Shown here in pieces: positions 8,401-16,068 of a stretch of DNA of 40,918 nt. Source of the stretch: HGM04593 sp045634085 (lineage in GTDB: Bacteria > Bacteroidota > Bacteroidia > Bacteroidales > Bacteroidaceae); assembly GCA_045634085.1 (NCBI GenBank), contig JAZQZM010000009.1, positions 1-40,918 of the forward strand, in the 5' to 3' direction. A program made the position numbers and the translations under genes. A model generated the notes under the pieces. It was not told the origin of the DNA and did no database searches. It worked only from the letters and a program-made list of their open reading frames with translations. Every line of letters begins with the position of its first letter. Within the stretch, counting starts at the first letter, position 1.

Positions 8401-9231
8401 GGACGTTTTTCAATAACCATACCGGTGCCTATGGATATAAGTTACAGTAACGAGCATGGTGCATTGAATCTTTTTGCGGTTGATTCTGCAAAGGTGTGCA
8501 TGGCGCAGGGCAGGTTTGCCAACTTTACTGTTGGCGGAACAGCAGAGGAACTCATGAATGACGGTAAAGGACCGGAGATAAGTCTTTATCTTGATACACC
8601 GTCGTTTGCCGATGGTGACGAAGTGAGCAGCACTCCTTGTCTGTGGGCTGAACTGTACGATGAAAATGGAATAAATACAATTGGCTCAGGAGTCGGTCAC
8701 GATATGGTTGCAATAATTGACAACAGCCCTAACCATACTTATAATCTCAACACCCTGTATACTCCTGCCGTGGGTGATTACAGGCGAGGAACGGTGATGC
8801 TTCCGCTTGATGTGTTGGATGAGGGTGAGCACTCACTCATATTACGTGCATGGGATTTGTACAACAACTCTTCAACGGCAAGAATCTCCTTTGTTGTCAA
8901 TCCGTCGCTTGCACCCGATTTTGTGCAGCTGAAACTTAATCCTTCGCCTGTCGTGTACGGCACATCAGCAGTATTCGAATTGTATCATAACCGTCCACAA
9001 AGCGAGATTGAGGCGCGGATAGATATCTTCAACTTCCAGGGGCAGATTCTGTGGAGCAACAGTTATAGGGATGTTGCCGATGGGCTTGTGCTGCATTGTC
9101 CTTGGGATGGTACCGCGCAAGGAGGCCAGCCTCTCCCTACGGGTGTGTATCTTGCGCGTGCATACATCGTTTCCGGCGGTGTGGGCTCCTCTACGCGTAC
9201 AATTAAATTTGTTGTAGTAAACAATAAATGA
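5491..9231 (+). CDS. porU: T9SS sortase PorU (gingipain-like C25 peptidase)
   Basis: PorU is the cell-surface cysteine protease that removes the C-terminal signal from T9SS cargo and transfers the cargo to anionic LPS. The 1246 aa precursor begins with a signal peptide ending ARA-QF. The central gingipain-type domain shows His750 in NYSGHGSAN and Cys783 in VTASCDIGPFD. The 33-residue spacing matches the catalytic dyad I remember for Porphyromonas gingivalis PorU. Ig-like strands and a FlgD-like ending (LPTGVYLARAYI) close the protein. It is followed directly by porV, the same order as in P. gingivalis, and probably shares a transcript with rex and the FAH gene. Confidence 0.95.
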   Translation: MGIKRILFVLCTLLPLAARAQFVDVGWSSVKNDSLLPLCTSVVDLSVDYAAYRYSAHVEYPEYVRMTAEEVARYSLAAKHPSLPGEPVVECHVGVQAKQPQLDISFLPVVMRGGVYYKINSYKLVVDKVPVPQKASGVTRSAAERYAANSVLATGRWVRIAVKENGVHQITDSELAKMGFKNPAKVRMYGYGGHKLPEKGLESLVDDLCEIPLWRENKRILFYAYGVVNWKYDAGRYVRENNVYSESGCYFLTESDEEPMAFPRETLQDALAEYNTFRDYALHENDAKSLCSYGRELVDDYDYSRGRTVKYKFPLSGVVDGKGTVDLSFATNGIERSTVAVKVGDKGAGTLVIGRCTSGELGKIVSGKFTVNEGLADNPVVELTHSVSNSSVSGALDYIALNFTRALALYGAQTLFRGALASGNADFVISGCDADTRVWDVSEPSSIKELGGTLEGGRYKVTAPANYDANLVVLNVKAKFPSVTVVGEVPNQNLHAMGHTDMVIIVPSNGKFLSAAERLAEAHRVADGISVAVVAAQQVYNEFSSGTPDVTAYRRLMKMLYDRAPSADEAPKYLLLMGDSWFDNRLITFPGRSQDDYLLCYESVNSVDAIQSYVLEDYMGFLDDNEGANHNRDKVDIGIGRLPVQSVGEANDVVDKIIAYMDNKEAGAWQNVVSLLADDGDDSMPNQHMKDADGIAAVMEQNYPLYVIDRIYWDDFPCEQSATGVRYPAVTQAIYDRLEKGALVVNYSGHGSANLLSHEMTWKASDMAAVKSSRVPFWVTASCDIGPFDMGDNSVAESAILNPNGAAIGLFTTTRTVLQSYNAVINKAFMKELLSSVNSGEPDAVGDAVRRAKCSVITAGSDLSVNKLQFVLLGDPALRLKMPQYRIVVEEFNGTAADEASSASAGSLLKVSGYVAGRDGRLASDFGGTLYSTLFDSAEEVGTRDNSGLGSYVYTAYKKTLFSGSDSISGGRFSITIPVPMDISYSNEHGALNLFAVDSAKVCMAQGRFANFTVGGTAEELMNDGKGPEISLYLDTPSFADGDEVSSTPCLWAELYDENGINTIGSGVGHDMVAIIDNSPNHTYNLNTLYTPAVGDYRRGTVMLPLDVLDEGEHSLILRAWDLYNNSSTARISFVVNPSLAPDFVQLKLNPSPVVYGTSAVFELYHNRPQSEIEARIDIFNFQGQILWSNSYRDVADGLVLHCPWDGTAQGGQPLPTGVYLARAYIVSGGVGSSTRTIKFVVVNNK

Positions 9232-9281
9232 CACAATTTCAAGTTTATATATACAGCATTATAAGGAAAAATATTACAACG

Positions 9282-10466
9282 ATGATAAGGAACAGATTTC
9301 TGATTATACTCTTGGCGGCAATGCTTTCACTGCCGTTGTTTGCGCAAAAGGAGCAGTTTAACCCGATATACACGGGCGTGACCTCTCTTTCTATTGCGCC
9401 CGATGCGCGTGCAGGTGCACTTGGTGATGTGGGTGTGGCTACGGACCCCGATGTGAATTCCCAGTACTGGAACCCTGCCAAATATCCGTTTACAATTGCG
9501 CGTGCAGGTGTTTCAATGTCATATACTCCCTGGCTGCGTCAACTTGTGAGTGACATCGACCTTGTGAATCTTGTGGGTTATTACCGTATCGGTGACTATT
9601 CGGCTGTCAGCGGTTCGTTGACATACTTCTCGCTTGGTGAGGTGTTTGTTGAGGATGAGATGACTATCAAGCCTTATGAGATGGCGCTTGACCTCGCATA
9701 CTCGCGCATGCTCTCCGAGACTTTTTCGGCGGCAATCGCGTTGAGATACATCCATAGCGACCTGCAGTATAACTATGCCGAGGATATGTCTCCGGGCAAT
9801 GCGTTTGCAGCAGATATTGCATTGTATTACAATAATTACATTATGTTGGGTAACCGCGAGTGTTTGTTGGGTCTTGGACTCAATGCCTCGAACATCGGTA
9901 CCAAGATATCATACGATGATGGTGCTACAAATGAGTTTATTCCTACCAACTTGCGTCTGGGTGCTTCGTTGCTCATCCCTATTGATGAATACAATACCAT
10001 TTCGTTCAGTGCCGACCTGAATAAACTTCTGGTACCTACGCGCCCTACATATAGTCAGTTCCTTGAGGATAACGGATACGAAAAGGGTGACAATTCTTAC
10101 TATTCCGAGTATCAGACATGGCTCGAGAGTACAGGATACAATGACATTTCCCCAATTTCGGGTATTTTCAAATCGTTCAGCGATGCTCCCGGTGGTTTCA
10201 GCGAGGAACTCAAGGAGATATATGGCGGTATAGGTGTAGAGTACTGCTATAACCAGCAGTTCTCTGTGCGTGGCGGATATCACTACGAGAACGAGTACAA
10301 GGGCAACCGCAAGTACTTTACTGTGGGTGCCGGTTTTCGCATGAATGTCTTCTCGCTTGATGCGGCCTACCTTATCTCTACCGCGCAGAGCAATCCGCTT
10401 GACCAGACACTGCGTTTTTCTCTCTCTTTTGATATGGATGGCCTGAAAGACCTTTTCCGCAGGTAA
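9282..10466 (+). CDS. porV: T9SS outer-membrane protein PorV
   Basis: PorV is a FadL-like 14-strand outer-membrane barrel that collects cargo from the translocon and delivers it to PorU. The chosen start (9282) gives a clear signal peptide, MIRNRFLIILLAAMLSLPLFAQ. A longer in-frame start at 9228 overlaps the porU stop but adds 18 residues with no signal logic. The mature start TGVTSLSIAPDARAGALGD is diagnostic of the PorV family. The barrel ends with an aromatic-rich LRFSLSFDMDGL segment. At 394 aa it has the expected size. Confidence 0.95.
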   Translation: MIRNRFLIILLAAMLSLPLFAQKEQFNPIYTGVTSLSIAPDARAGALGDVGVATDPDVNSQYWNPAKYPFTIARAGVSMSYTPWLRQLVSDIDLVNLVGYYRIGDYSAVSGSLTYFSLGEVFVEDEMTIKPYEMALDLAYSRMLSETFSAAIALRYIHSDLQYNYAEDMSPGNAFAADIALYYNNYIMLGNRECLLGLGLNASNIGTKISYDDGATNEFIPTNLRLGASLLIPIDEYNTISFSADLNKLLVPTRPTYSQFLEDNGYEKGDNSYYSEYQTWLESTGYNDISPISGIFKSFSDAPGGFSEELKEIYGGIGVEYCYNQQFSVRGGYHYENEYKGNRKYFTVGAGFRMNVFSLDAAYLISTAQSNPLDQTLRFSLSFDMDGLKDLFRR

Positions 10467-10537
10467 GTAATGTCGGTTTTGTAAGTGTGTGCGTTCTTCG
10501 TGATGTATATTAATGGCATTAAAATATTGATGTAGAC

Positions 10538-11014
10538 ATGATTAGAGTCGGTTTTGGTATAGATGTGCATAAGTTTGTCGAGAACCGCGACCTGTGGATT
10601 GGCGGTGTCAAGATTCCTTATGAATTCGGTTTGGCAGGGCATTCCGATGCCGATGTGCTTATCCACGCGATATGCGATGCACTCTTGGGTGCTGCCAACT
10701 TGCGTGATATCGGTTTTCAGTTTCCTGATACCTCGGACGAGTTCCTGAATATTGACAGCAAGATTCTTTTGCGTCGCACTGGCGAACTGCTCAAGGAGAA
10801 AGGTTATAGAATCGGTAACATTGATTCTACCGTAGCAGCTCAGGCGCCAAAGCTCAATCCACATATCCCGGCAATGCAGGAGACTATGGCTGCGGTGCTC
10901 GGTATTGACCCGGATTGTCTCTCCATTAAGGCAACGACAACAGAGAAACTGGGCTTTGAGGGTCGTAAGGAAGGCATAACAGCCTATGCGACAGTGCTGA
11001 TAGAGAAAGATTGA
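10538..11014 (+). CDS. ispF: 2-C-methyl-D-erythritol 2,4-cyclodiphosphate synthase
   Basis: IspF cyclises CDP-ME-2-phosphate in the MEP isoprenoid pathway. The 158 aa length is normal. The zinc ligands lie in GFGIDVHKF (Asp9, His11) and in the LAGHSDADVLIHA signature, and the C-terminal TEKLGFEGRKEGI loop is intact. It feeds the isoprenoid supply used by UppS, which is encoded further along. The gene starts 71 bp after porV, on the same strand, and 7 bp before the metallophosphoesterase gene. Confidence 0.97.
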   Translation: MIRVGFGIDVHKFVENRDLWIGGVKIPYEFGLAGHSDADVLIHAICDALLGAANLRDIGFQFPDTSDEFLNIDSKILLRRTGELLKEKGYRIGNIDSTVAAQAPKLNPHIPAMQETMAAVLGIDPDCLSIKATTTEKLGFEGRKEGITAYATVLIEKD

Positions 11015-11021
11015 CACGCTT

Positions 11022-11855
11022 ATGAGACGCGGTTTTCTTCCGCTTATATATGTTATAGTGTCGGCAGCAGTGATGCTGCTGACTTCGTCTTGTGCAACTC
11101 TCTCCCGCAATGGCGTGGGGCGTGTGAAGAGGTATACTGTGGAGAGTGAAAAACTGCCGCTTCAGTTCGATGGCATGAGGGTGGCTTTTCTCTCCGACCT
11201 TCATTATCCTAGCCTTTTTACAAACAGACGTTTGGGAAAGATTGTTACCTGTCTTAATAGAGAACAGCCCGATCTGTTGCTGCTTGGCGGTGATTACGTC
11301 ACTGACAATGATTCCATTGATGCGCTTTTTGACGCTTTGGGCAGTGTTGAAACCGTGTATGGAATATGCGCTGTTTGGGGAAATCATGAAAGATGTAACA
11401 AGGAACAGATTGCAGTGGCGATGCAGATGAACGGTATTGCCCTGCTTGAAGATAGTGTCGTTGAGCTTTCACGTGAAGATGCTTCCATTTTCCTTGTGGG
11501 TATTAATAACAGTTTTTCGTGCGATTCTCTCTCCTGTTCTATGAGAAAGGAGATTCCGGCCGGGGCTTTTGTCATTATGCTTGCCCACACTCCCGATTAT
11601 GCCGAACGTTCGTCCGCCGGGGCAGATGTTGTTCTCTCCGGGCATACGCATGGCGGCCAGGTGAGTTTGTTCGGTATTTATACTCCGGTGAAGAATACTG
11701 CTTATGGCACGCGCTTTCTGCGCGGGCGCAACAAGGCTACGTGCGGTTCAACAGTCATAACAACCAATGGTGTTGGTACATCCCGAAGGAAAGTTCGTTT
11801 TTGTGTGCCAAGCGAGGTGGTTGTGGTAACTTTAAAGAGCACCATGCTGCGCTGA
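11022..11855 (+). CDS. Membrane-anchored metallophosphoesterase
   Basis: The 277 aa protein is a calcineurin-like metallophosphoesterase of the YkuE/YaeI type. Metal-binding motifs are in order: D59-x-H61 (LSDLHYP), GGD91, GN121H122E, a later AHTPDY and SGHTHGGQ. Residues 6-23 form a hydrophobic anchor ending in SSC. The -3 residue is Thr, so a true lipobox is doubtful. Characterised relatives hydrolyse UDP-2,3-diacylglucosamine-like or phosphodiester substrates at the membrane, but the substrate here is unknown. It starts 7 bp after ispF. Confidence 0.88.
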   Translation: MRRGFLPLIYVIVSAAVMLLTSSCATLSRNGVGRVKRYTVESEKLPLQFDGMRVAFLSDLHYPSLFTNRRLGKIVTCLNREQPDLLLLGGDYVTDNDSIDALFDALGSVETVYGICAVWGNHERCNKEQIAVAMQMNGIALLEDSVVELSREDASIFLVGINNSFSCDSLSCSMRKEIPAGAFVIMLAHTPDYAERSSAGADVVLSGHTHGGQVSLFGIYTPVKNTAYGTRFLRGRNKATCGSTVITTNGVGTSRRKVRFCVPSEVVVVTLKSTMLR

Positions 11856-11863
11856 ACTGTGAT

Positions 11864-11894
11864 TTTGTTCGTATCTTCATTTTTCGTATCTTCG
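11864..11894 (+). promoter_or_regulatory. Promoter of ribD
   Basis: TTTG (11864-11867), a 19 bp spacer and TATCTTCG (11887-11894) fit the Bacteroides promoter with one change in the -7 element (TTCG for TTTG). The start codon of ribD is about 50 bp downstream. The variant TATCTTCG recurs before the O-methyltransferase gene and hflX in this window. Confidence 0.6.
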
Positions 11895-11944
11895 CGAAGA
11901 ATAGTTCCACCACATTTATTATTTTAGTAAAATATAATTACATT

Positions 11945-13009
11945 ATGCAACGCTTTTCTTCCATGGATAGGCTTTATATGGAACGAGCTTTACAGCTTGC
12001 CCGTTGCGGTGTGGGCAGCACTTCGCCTAACCCAATGGTGGGCGCTGTCATTGTCAATAATGGAAGAATTATAGGCGAAGGGTTTCATCTACGTGCTGGT
12101 GAGCCGCATGCCGAGGTCAATGCCGTGAATTCGGTAAAGGAGTGTGACAGGCATCTGATTGAGGGTGCTGTCATGTATGTAACTCTTGAGCCTTGTTCGC
12201 ATTATGGCAAGACTCCTCCATGCTGTGACCTTATCATTGCGCGCAGAATTGCTCGTGTGGTAATAGCGACAACAGACTTCAATGCCAATGTGAACGGCGA
12301 AGGTATCAGGCGTATGCGTGCATCCGGAATTCTGGTGGATGTGGGGTTGCTTGAGCAGGAAAGTCGCCGATTAAATGACGCTTTTTTTGCATTTCATCAA
12401 AAAAAGAGGCCATATATTACGCTGAAATGGGCGCAGAGTTCCGATGGTTTCATAGACTGCGTGCGTGGTTGTGAAGAAAAGCCATTGAGGGTATCGAATG
12501 GCGTTTCCCAGGTGGCTGTACATAAACTGCGCGCAGCTCACGATGCCATTCTGGTAGGTACGCGCACAGCTCTTCTTGACAATCCGTCCTTGAATGTACG
12601 CTGTTGGGCGGGGCGTGCCCCTTTGCGTCTGGTCGTTGACCGTAAGGGCGTACTGCCAATATCTCTGTCGCTTTTTGACGGCAGTTGTCCCACGGTCGTT
12701 TTTATCGGGAATACAGCGAGTGAATTTGGTAAAAAAGTTGAACATGTAATTCTGGATTCCTCAAAGGATTCTGTTCGGCAGATTGTGGATGTCCTCTATT
12801 CAAGAAATATCGGCAGCCTGCTGGTCGAGGGAGGTGCGGCATTGCTACAGTCCTTTATAGATGCCGGGCTGTGGGATTCGGCGCGCATTGAGGTCAATCC
12901 CTCCGTTGTGGCAGGTGGTGGTGTTGCTGCACCAACTCTTGCCGGTTGTGTGAAAGTTTCTGAGGAAAATCATTGCGGGAACATTATCTCTTTGTTTGAA
13001 CGTCTCTAA
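11945..13009 (+). CDS. ribD: Bifunctional riboflavin biosynthesis deaminase/reductase
   Basis: RibD deaminates and then reduces the pyrimidine intermediate of riboflavin synthesis. The 354 aa protein begins MDRLYMERALQLA shortly after the chosen ATG. The cytidine-deaminase-like zinc site is HAEVNAV plus PCSHYGKTPPC, and the reductase domain follows from KKRPYITLKWAQS to VEGGAALLQS. The frame is open much further upstream (to 11519), but that part overlaps the phosphoesterase gene in another frame and is not coding. A promoter of its own lies upstream. Confidence 0.95.
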   Translation: MQRFSSMDRLYMERALQLARCGVGSTSPNPMVGAVIVNNGRIIGEGFHLRAGEPHAEVNAVNSVKECDRHLIEGAVMYVTLEPCSHYGKTPPCCDLIIARRIARVVIATTDFNANVNGEGIRRMRASGILVDVGLLEQESRRLNDAFFAFHQKKRPYITLKWAQSSDGFIDCVRGCEEKPLRVSNGVSQVAVHKLRAAHDAILVGTRTALLDNPSLNVRCWAGRAPLRLVVDRKGVLPISLSLFDGSCPTVVFIGNTASEFGKKVEHVILDSSKDSVRQIVDVLYSRNIGSLLVEGGAALLQSFIDAGLWDSARIEVNPSVVAGGGVAAPTLAGCVKVSEENHCGNIISLFERL

Positions 13010-13202
13010 CAGATATCCCACCCATTGTGCCGGTTGCTGAACAATCTTTGTCTACAGTCTGTTTTTCTTTTTTATCTCCTTTCTTCTGCTGTTGTGGCAA
13101 CATTCACTCTTAATTTTGTGTGATTTGTCATAAAAATCTCCTTATAAGTTTTAAAATAATATAAATAACGCGTGAAAAGGTGGGTAAACCAAAAAATGTT
13201 GC

Positions 13203-13210
13203 TAATTTTG
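13203..13210 (+). promoter_or_regulatory. Candidate -7 element for the envelope gene run
   Basis: TAATTTTG fits TAnnTTTG and lies 25 bp before the next start codon. I see no TTTG at 19-21 bp upstream. The rest of the 226 bp gap after ribD (13010-13235) holds pyrimidine-rich DNA and nothing else that I can name. Confidence 0.35.
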
Positions 13211-13235
13211 CAAATTATAGGCAATATGAGAATCT

Positions 13236-14600
13236 ATGAAAAAGAAATTTTCAACATATTTTGTGCTCCTTTTGTCGGTTTTTGCCGTTGTGTCGTGTGG
13301 TATGGGAGAAGAAGAGGCTGCACCTCTCTCGCCCTATGCTTATATAAAGTCATTCAGTATCGGCGGAATAAGGTGCTCTTATCACTCTTTCACCTCGGAG
13401 GGCAAGGATACGACTATTGTAAAGACTATGGACTTTAGTACTGTGGGCTTTACGATTGACCAGCATGCTGGCAGAATATACAATAACGATTCTTTGCTTT
13501 TTGGTACGGATGTTTCCAAGGTTGCGATAGGTATGTCGGTTGAGGGAGTCCCGGCAATCTATGTTGACAGTACTGAAACTTATGTATCTGCCTACAGCTC
13601 CGATTCAATTGATTTTACAGTTCCACGCAAAATGCGCGTATATTCATCGGATGCGCAATATTTCAAGGATTATACCGTGTCGGTGAATGTTCATCAAGTC
13701 GATCCGGAAATGATGGTGTGGACGAAATATCCGGCAGTTGAGAATGTTTTACCTGTGCGTGCTTTGGAGCATGATGGCGAAATGTTCCTGTTCGGTAGAA
13801 TGGGTGACGGAACTCCGGTTGTTGCTGTAACTGCAGAGGGTGATGCGGCGGTGTGGAATGTGGTAGAGATTAAGGATATCCCGGCAGAAGCCCTTGCTAC
13901 GGTAACACTTTTTGATGGCAAGTTCTATGCTGTTTCGGCCGGCAATGTGTATTCATCGGCTGATGCAAAGTCATGGGATGTCGTTGCAGCCGGAACCGAT
14001 GCTGTTGCCATTGTCGGCGCATCGGAAGAGGATGGTAGGTTGTGGATTGCCGGTGAACAGGGCATCCTCTGCTCGTCGGATGGCATTTCATTCACAGTTT
14101 CCGAGCCCTTGCCCAAGGGATTCCCACTGTATGGCATTTCGGTGGCATCATATCCTCTCAGCCATAATCCGGGAATCATACGCTACATGGTTGTCGGTTA
14201 TGCTAGTGAATCGGCAGACGGCAGTGCTACTGTGTGGAGCAGGTTGTCGAGTGAAGACAAGTGGGTATGCTACGACAATGAGGACAATGCGTTCTCTTGC
14301 CCGGCTTTGAATGGTCTGTCGGTGGTGCGTTACAACGGTTACCTGTATGCTTTGGGTGGTGCCGGAGTTATAGATGGCAATGAAATTGATGCTTTCAGTT
14401 CTTTTTATGTCTCAAAGGACAATGGAATTGTGTGGAAAGAGAATTCAAGCTATTATCAGCGCTTGCCAGAGGAACTTGCCGGCAACAATGCGCCATTTGC
14501 AGTGACTGTTGATTCGAAAAACTACATGTGGATAATAAATGCAGGCGAAGACGGCGGTGTCTGGAAGGGCATAATCAACCGTCTTGGTTTTGAAAGATGA
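13236..14600 (+). CDS. Lipoprotein resembling DUF6242 (beta-propeller-like)
   Basis: The 454 aa lipoprotein has the signal sequence MKKKFSTYFVLLLSVFAVVSC with lipobox VVSC (Cys21). The N-terminal part (residues 30-150) has beta strands of the kind found in DUF6242 proteins of Bacteroidales. From about 160 on, repeated blocks such as GRLWIAGEQGILCSSDG and GYLYALGGAGVIDGNE look like BNR/Kelch propeller blades. Its function is unknown, but its place before a barrel protein, uppS and bamA suggests an outer-membrane role. The stop overlaps the next start (ATGA). Confidence 0.75.
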   Translation: MKKKFSTYFVLLLSVFAVVSCGMGEEEAAPLSPYAYIKSFSIGGIRCSYHSFTSEGKDTTIVKTMDFSTVGFTIDQHAGRIYNNDSLLFGTDVSKVAIGMSVEGVPAIYVDSTETYVSAYSSDSIDFTVPRKMRVYSSDAQYFKDYTVSVNVHQVDPEMMVWTKYPAVENVLPVRALEHDGEMFLFGRMGDGTPVVAVTAEGDAAVWNVVEIKDIPAEALATVTLFDGKFYAVSAGNVYSSADAKSWDVVAAGTDAVAIVGASEEDGRLWIAGEQGILCSSDGISFTVSEPLPKGFPLYGISVASYPLSHNPGIIRYMVVGYASESADGSATVWSRLSSEDKWVCYDNEDNAFSCPALNGLSVVRYNGYLYALGGAGVIDGNEIDAFSSFYVSKDNGIVWKENSSYYQRLPEELAGNNAPFAVTVDSKNYMWIINAGEDGGVWKGIINRLGFER

Positions 14601-15304
14601 TTATGGCAATAAAGGTGGGTGTGCGTCTTTGGACTGTGTGTGCAATGCTGTTGTGCCTTGCATTGGATGTGCGCGCCGACAATCTTGAATATCGATATGA
14701 GGTGGGTGTTATGGCCGGCGGCAGCAGCTATTATGGTGATGCCAACTACAGTTCACTTCTGAAGAATATGAATCTGATGGGCGGCATTGTAGGTCGTTAT
14801 AACATAAATCCGCGAATGGCTGTCAAAGGAACACTTGCTGTGGCGGGGATTTCGGGCAGTACGGCAGACTTCGATAACCGTTATCCGGGCGGCGATGTTG
14901 ATTTCTCCCGTACCTTGTATGACCTCGGTGCGCAGTTCGAGTGTCATTTCCTGGCTTATGGCGATGGAACCGGATACAAACGTTCGCACCGTCTGTCGCC
15001 ATACATCTTTGCGGGTATGGGCGTGACTTTTGCACCGGAACCTTCCGATAATGTCTTTACGCTGAACCTGCCAGTAGGCTTGGGGGTAAAATACAAGATT
15101 GCGCCGAGGGTGAATCTCGGATGTGAACTTTCATTCCGTTTTACGCTGAGTGATGACCTTGATGTTACAAAAGAGACGGCTCCGGTCCTGAATGACCCTT
15201 ATGGCATAAAAAGCAGCGGGTTCAAGAATAAGGACAGTTATTCGTTCCTGTCGGTATCGGTAACGTATGACCTCTCGCCAAAATACAGAAAATGCAACAA
15301 TTAG
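14597..15304 (+). CDS. DUF6089-like outer-membrane beta-barrel protein
   Basis: The 235 aa protein has a signal peptide ending near VRAD, then alternating strands such as YEVGVMAGGSSYYGD, VGRYNINPRMAVKG and SPYIFAGMGVTF, and ends in LSVSVTYDLSPKYRK. This is the pattern of a small 8- to 10-strand outer-membrane barrel of the type annotated DUF6089. The first ATG overlaps the preceding stop by 4 bp; Met3 (14603) is an alternative. uppS starts 11 bp downstream, so it is part of the envelope operon. Confidence 0.8.
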   Translation: MIMAIKVGVRLWTVCAMLLCLALDVRADNLEYRYEVGVMAGGSSYYGDANYSSLLKNMNLMGGIVGRYNINPRMAVKGTLAVAGISGSTADFDNRYPGGDVDFSRTLYDLGAQFECHFLAYGDGTGYKRSHRLSPYIFAGMGVTFAPEPSDNVFTLNLPVGLGVKYKIAPRVNLGCELSFRFTLSDDLDVTKETAPVLNDPYGIKSSGFKNKDSYSFLSVSVTYDLSPKYRKCNN

Positions 15305-15315
15305 AACAATAGGAT

Positions 15316-16068
15316 ATGGATTACTTTGAAAAGATAGACAAGAATAATGTTCCGCAGCATGTTGCGGTTATTATGGACGGCAACGGACGTTGGGCCCAGC
15401 AGAGGGGACTTGACCGTTCACAGGGACACAAGGCTGGAACAAAGGCCGTACGTACGCTTGTTGAGAATGCTCTGAAATTGGGTATAAAGTATCTGACACT
15501 CTATACATTCTCTACAGAGAACTGGAAGCGTCCGGCAACGGAGGTTGCAGCTCTGATGTCGCTTGTGATGGAGGCTCTTGATGACGAGCTGTTCATGAAG
15601 CACAATGTGGGATTCAGGATAATCGGAGATTTGGGTATGTTGCCACAGAATGTGCGCGAAAGGCTCAATGAGTCGGCCGAGTCTACTGCCGGCAATAACA
15701 GCCTGGTTCTTGTGCTCGCATTGAGCTATTCGTCAAAGTGGGAGATTACTGATGCAGTACGTACTTTGGCCAGGAAGGTTAAGGCAGGGGAGATTGTGCC
15801 AGATGATATTACTGAAAGTATGATAAGCAGTGAATTGAATACAAAGTTTATGCCCGACCCCGATTTGCTCATACGTACAGGACGTGAGGTACGCCTGAGC
15901 AACTTCCTTTTGTGGCAGGCTGCATATTCCGAACTCTATTTTACCGAGGTGTTGTGGCCCGATTTTGGAGAGGCAGACCTGTGCAAGGCTGTGTATGAAT
16001 ACCAACATCGTCAGCGTCGTTATGGATTGACAGGCGAACAGGTTACAAATGAAGATAATAATGATTAA
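15316..16068 (+). CDS. uppS: Isoprenyl (undecaprenyl) diphosphate synthase
   Basis: UppS elongates farnesyl diphosphate with isopentenyl units to make the C55 carrier for cell-wall and glycan assembly. The 250 aa protein shows the P-loop-like VAVIMDGNGRWAQQRG with catalytic Asp21, GHKAGTKAVRTLVE, TLYTFSTENWKRP, and the C-terminal DLLIRTGREVRLSNFLLWQ and FGEADLCKAVYEYQHRQRRYG. Its 3' end overlaps the longest bamA reading frame by 20 bp, so the two are tightly coupled. Confidence 0.97.
   Translation: MDYFEKIDKNNVPQHVAVIMDGNGRWAQQRGLDRSQGHKAGTKAVRTLVENALKLGIKYLTLYTFSTENWKRPATEVAALMSLVMEALDDELFMKHNVGFRIIGDLGMLPQNVRERLNESAESTAGNNSLVLVLALSYSSKWEITDAVRTLARKVKAGEIVPDDITESMISSELNTKFMPDPDLLIRTGREVRLSNFLLWQAAYSELYFTEVLWPDFGEADLCKAVYEYQHRQRRYGLTGEQVTNEDNND

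Noticed and set aside
10367..11110. A 247-codon minus-strand frame opposite ispF
   Set aside because: ispF on the plus strand is certain; the antisense frame has no features of its own.
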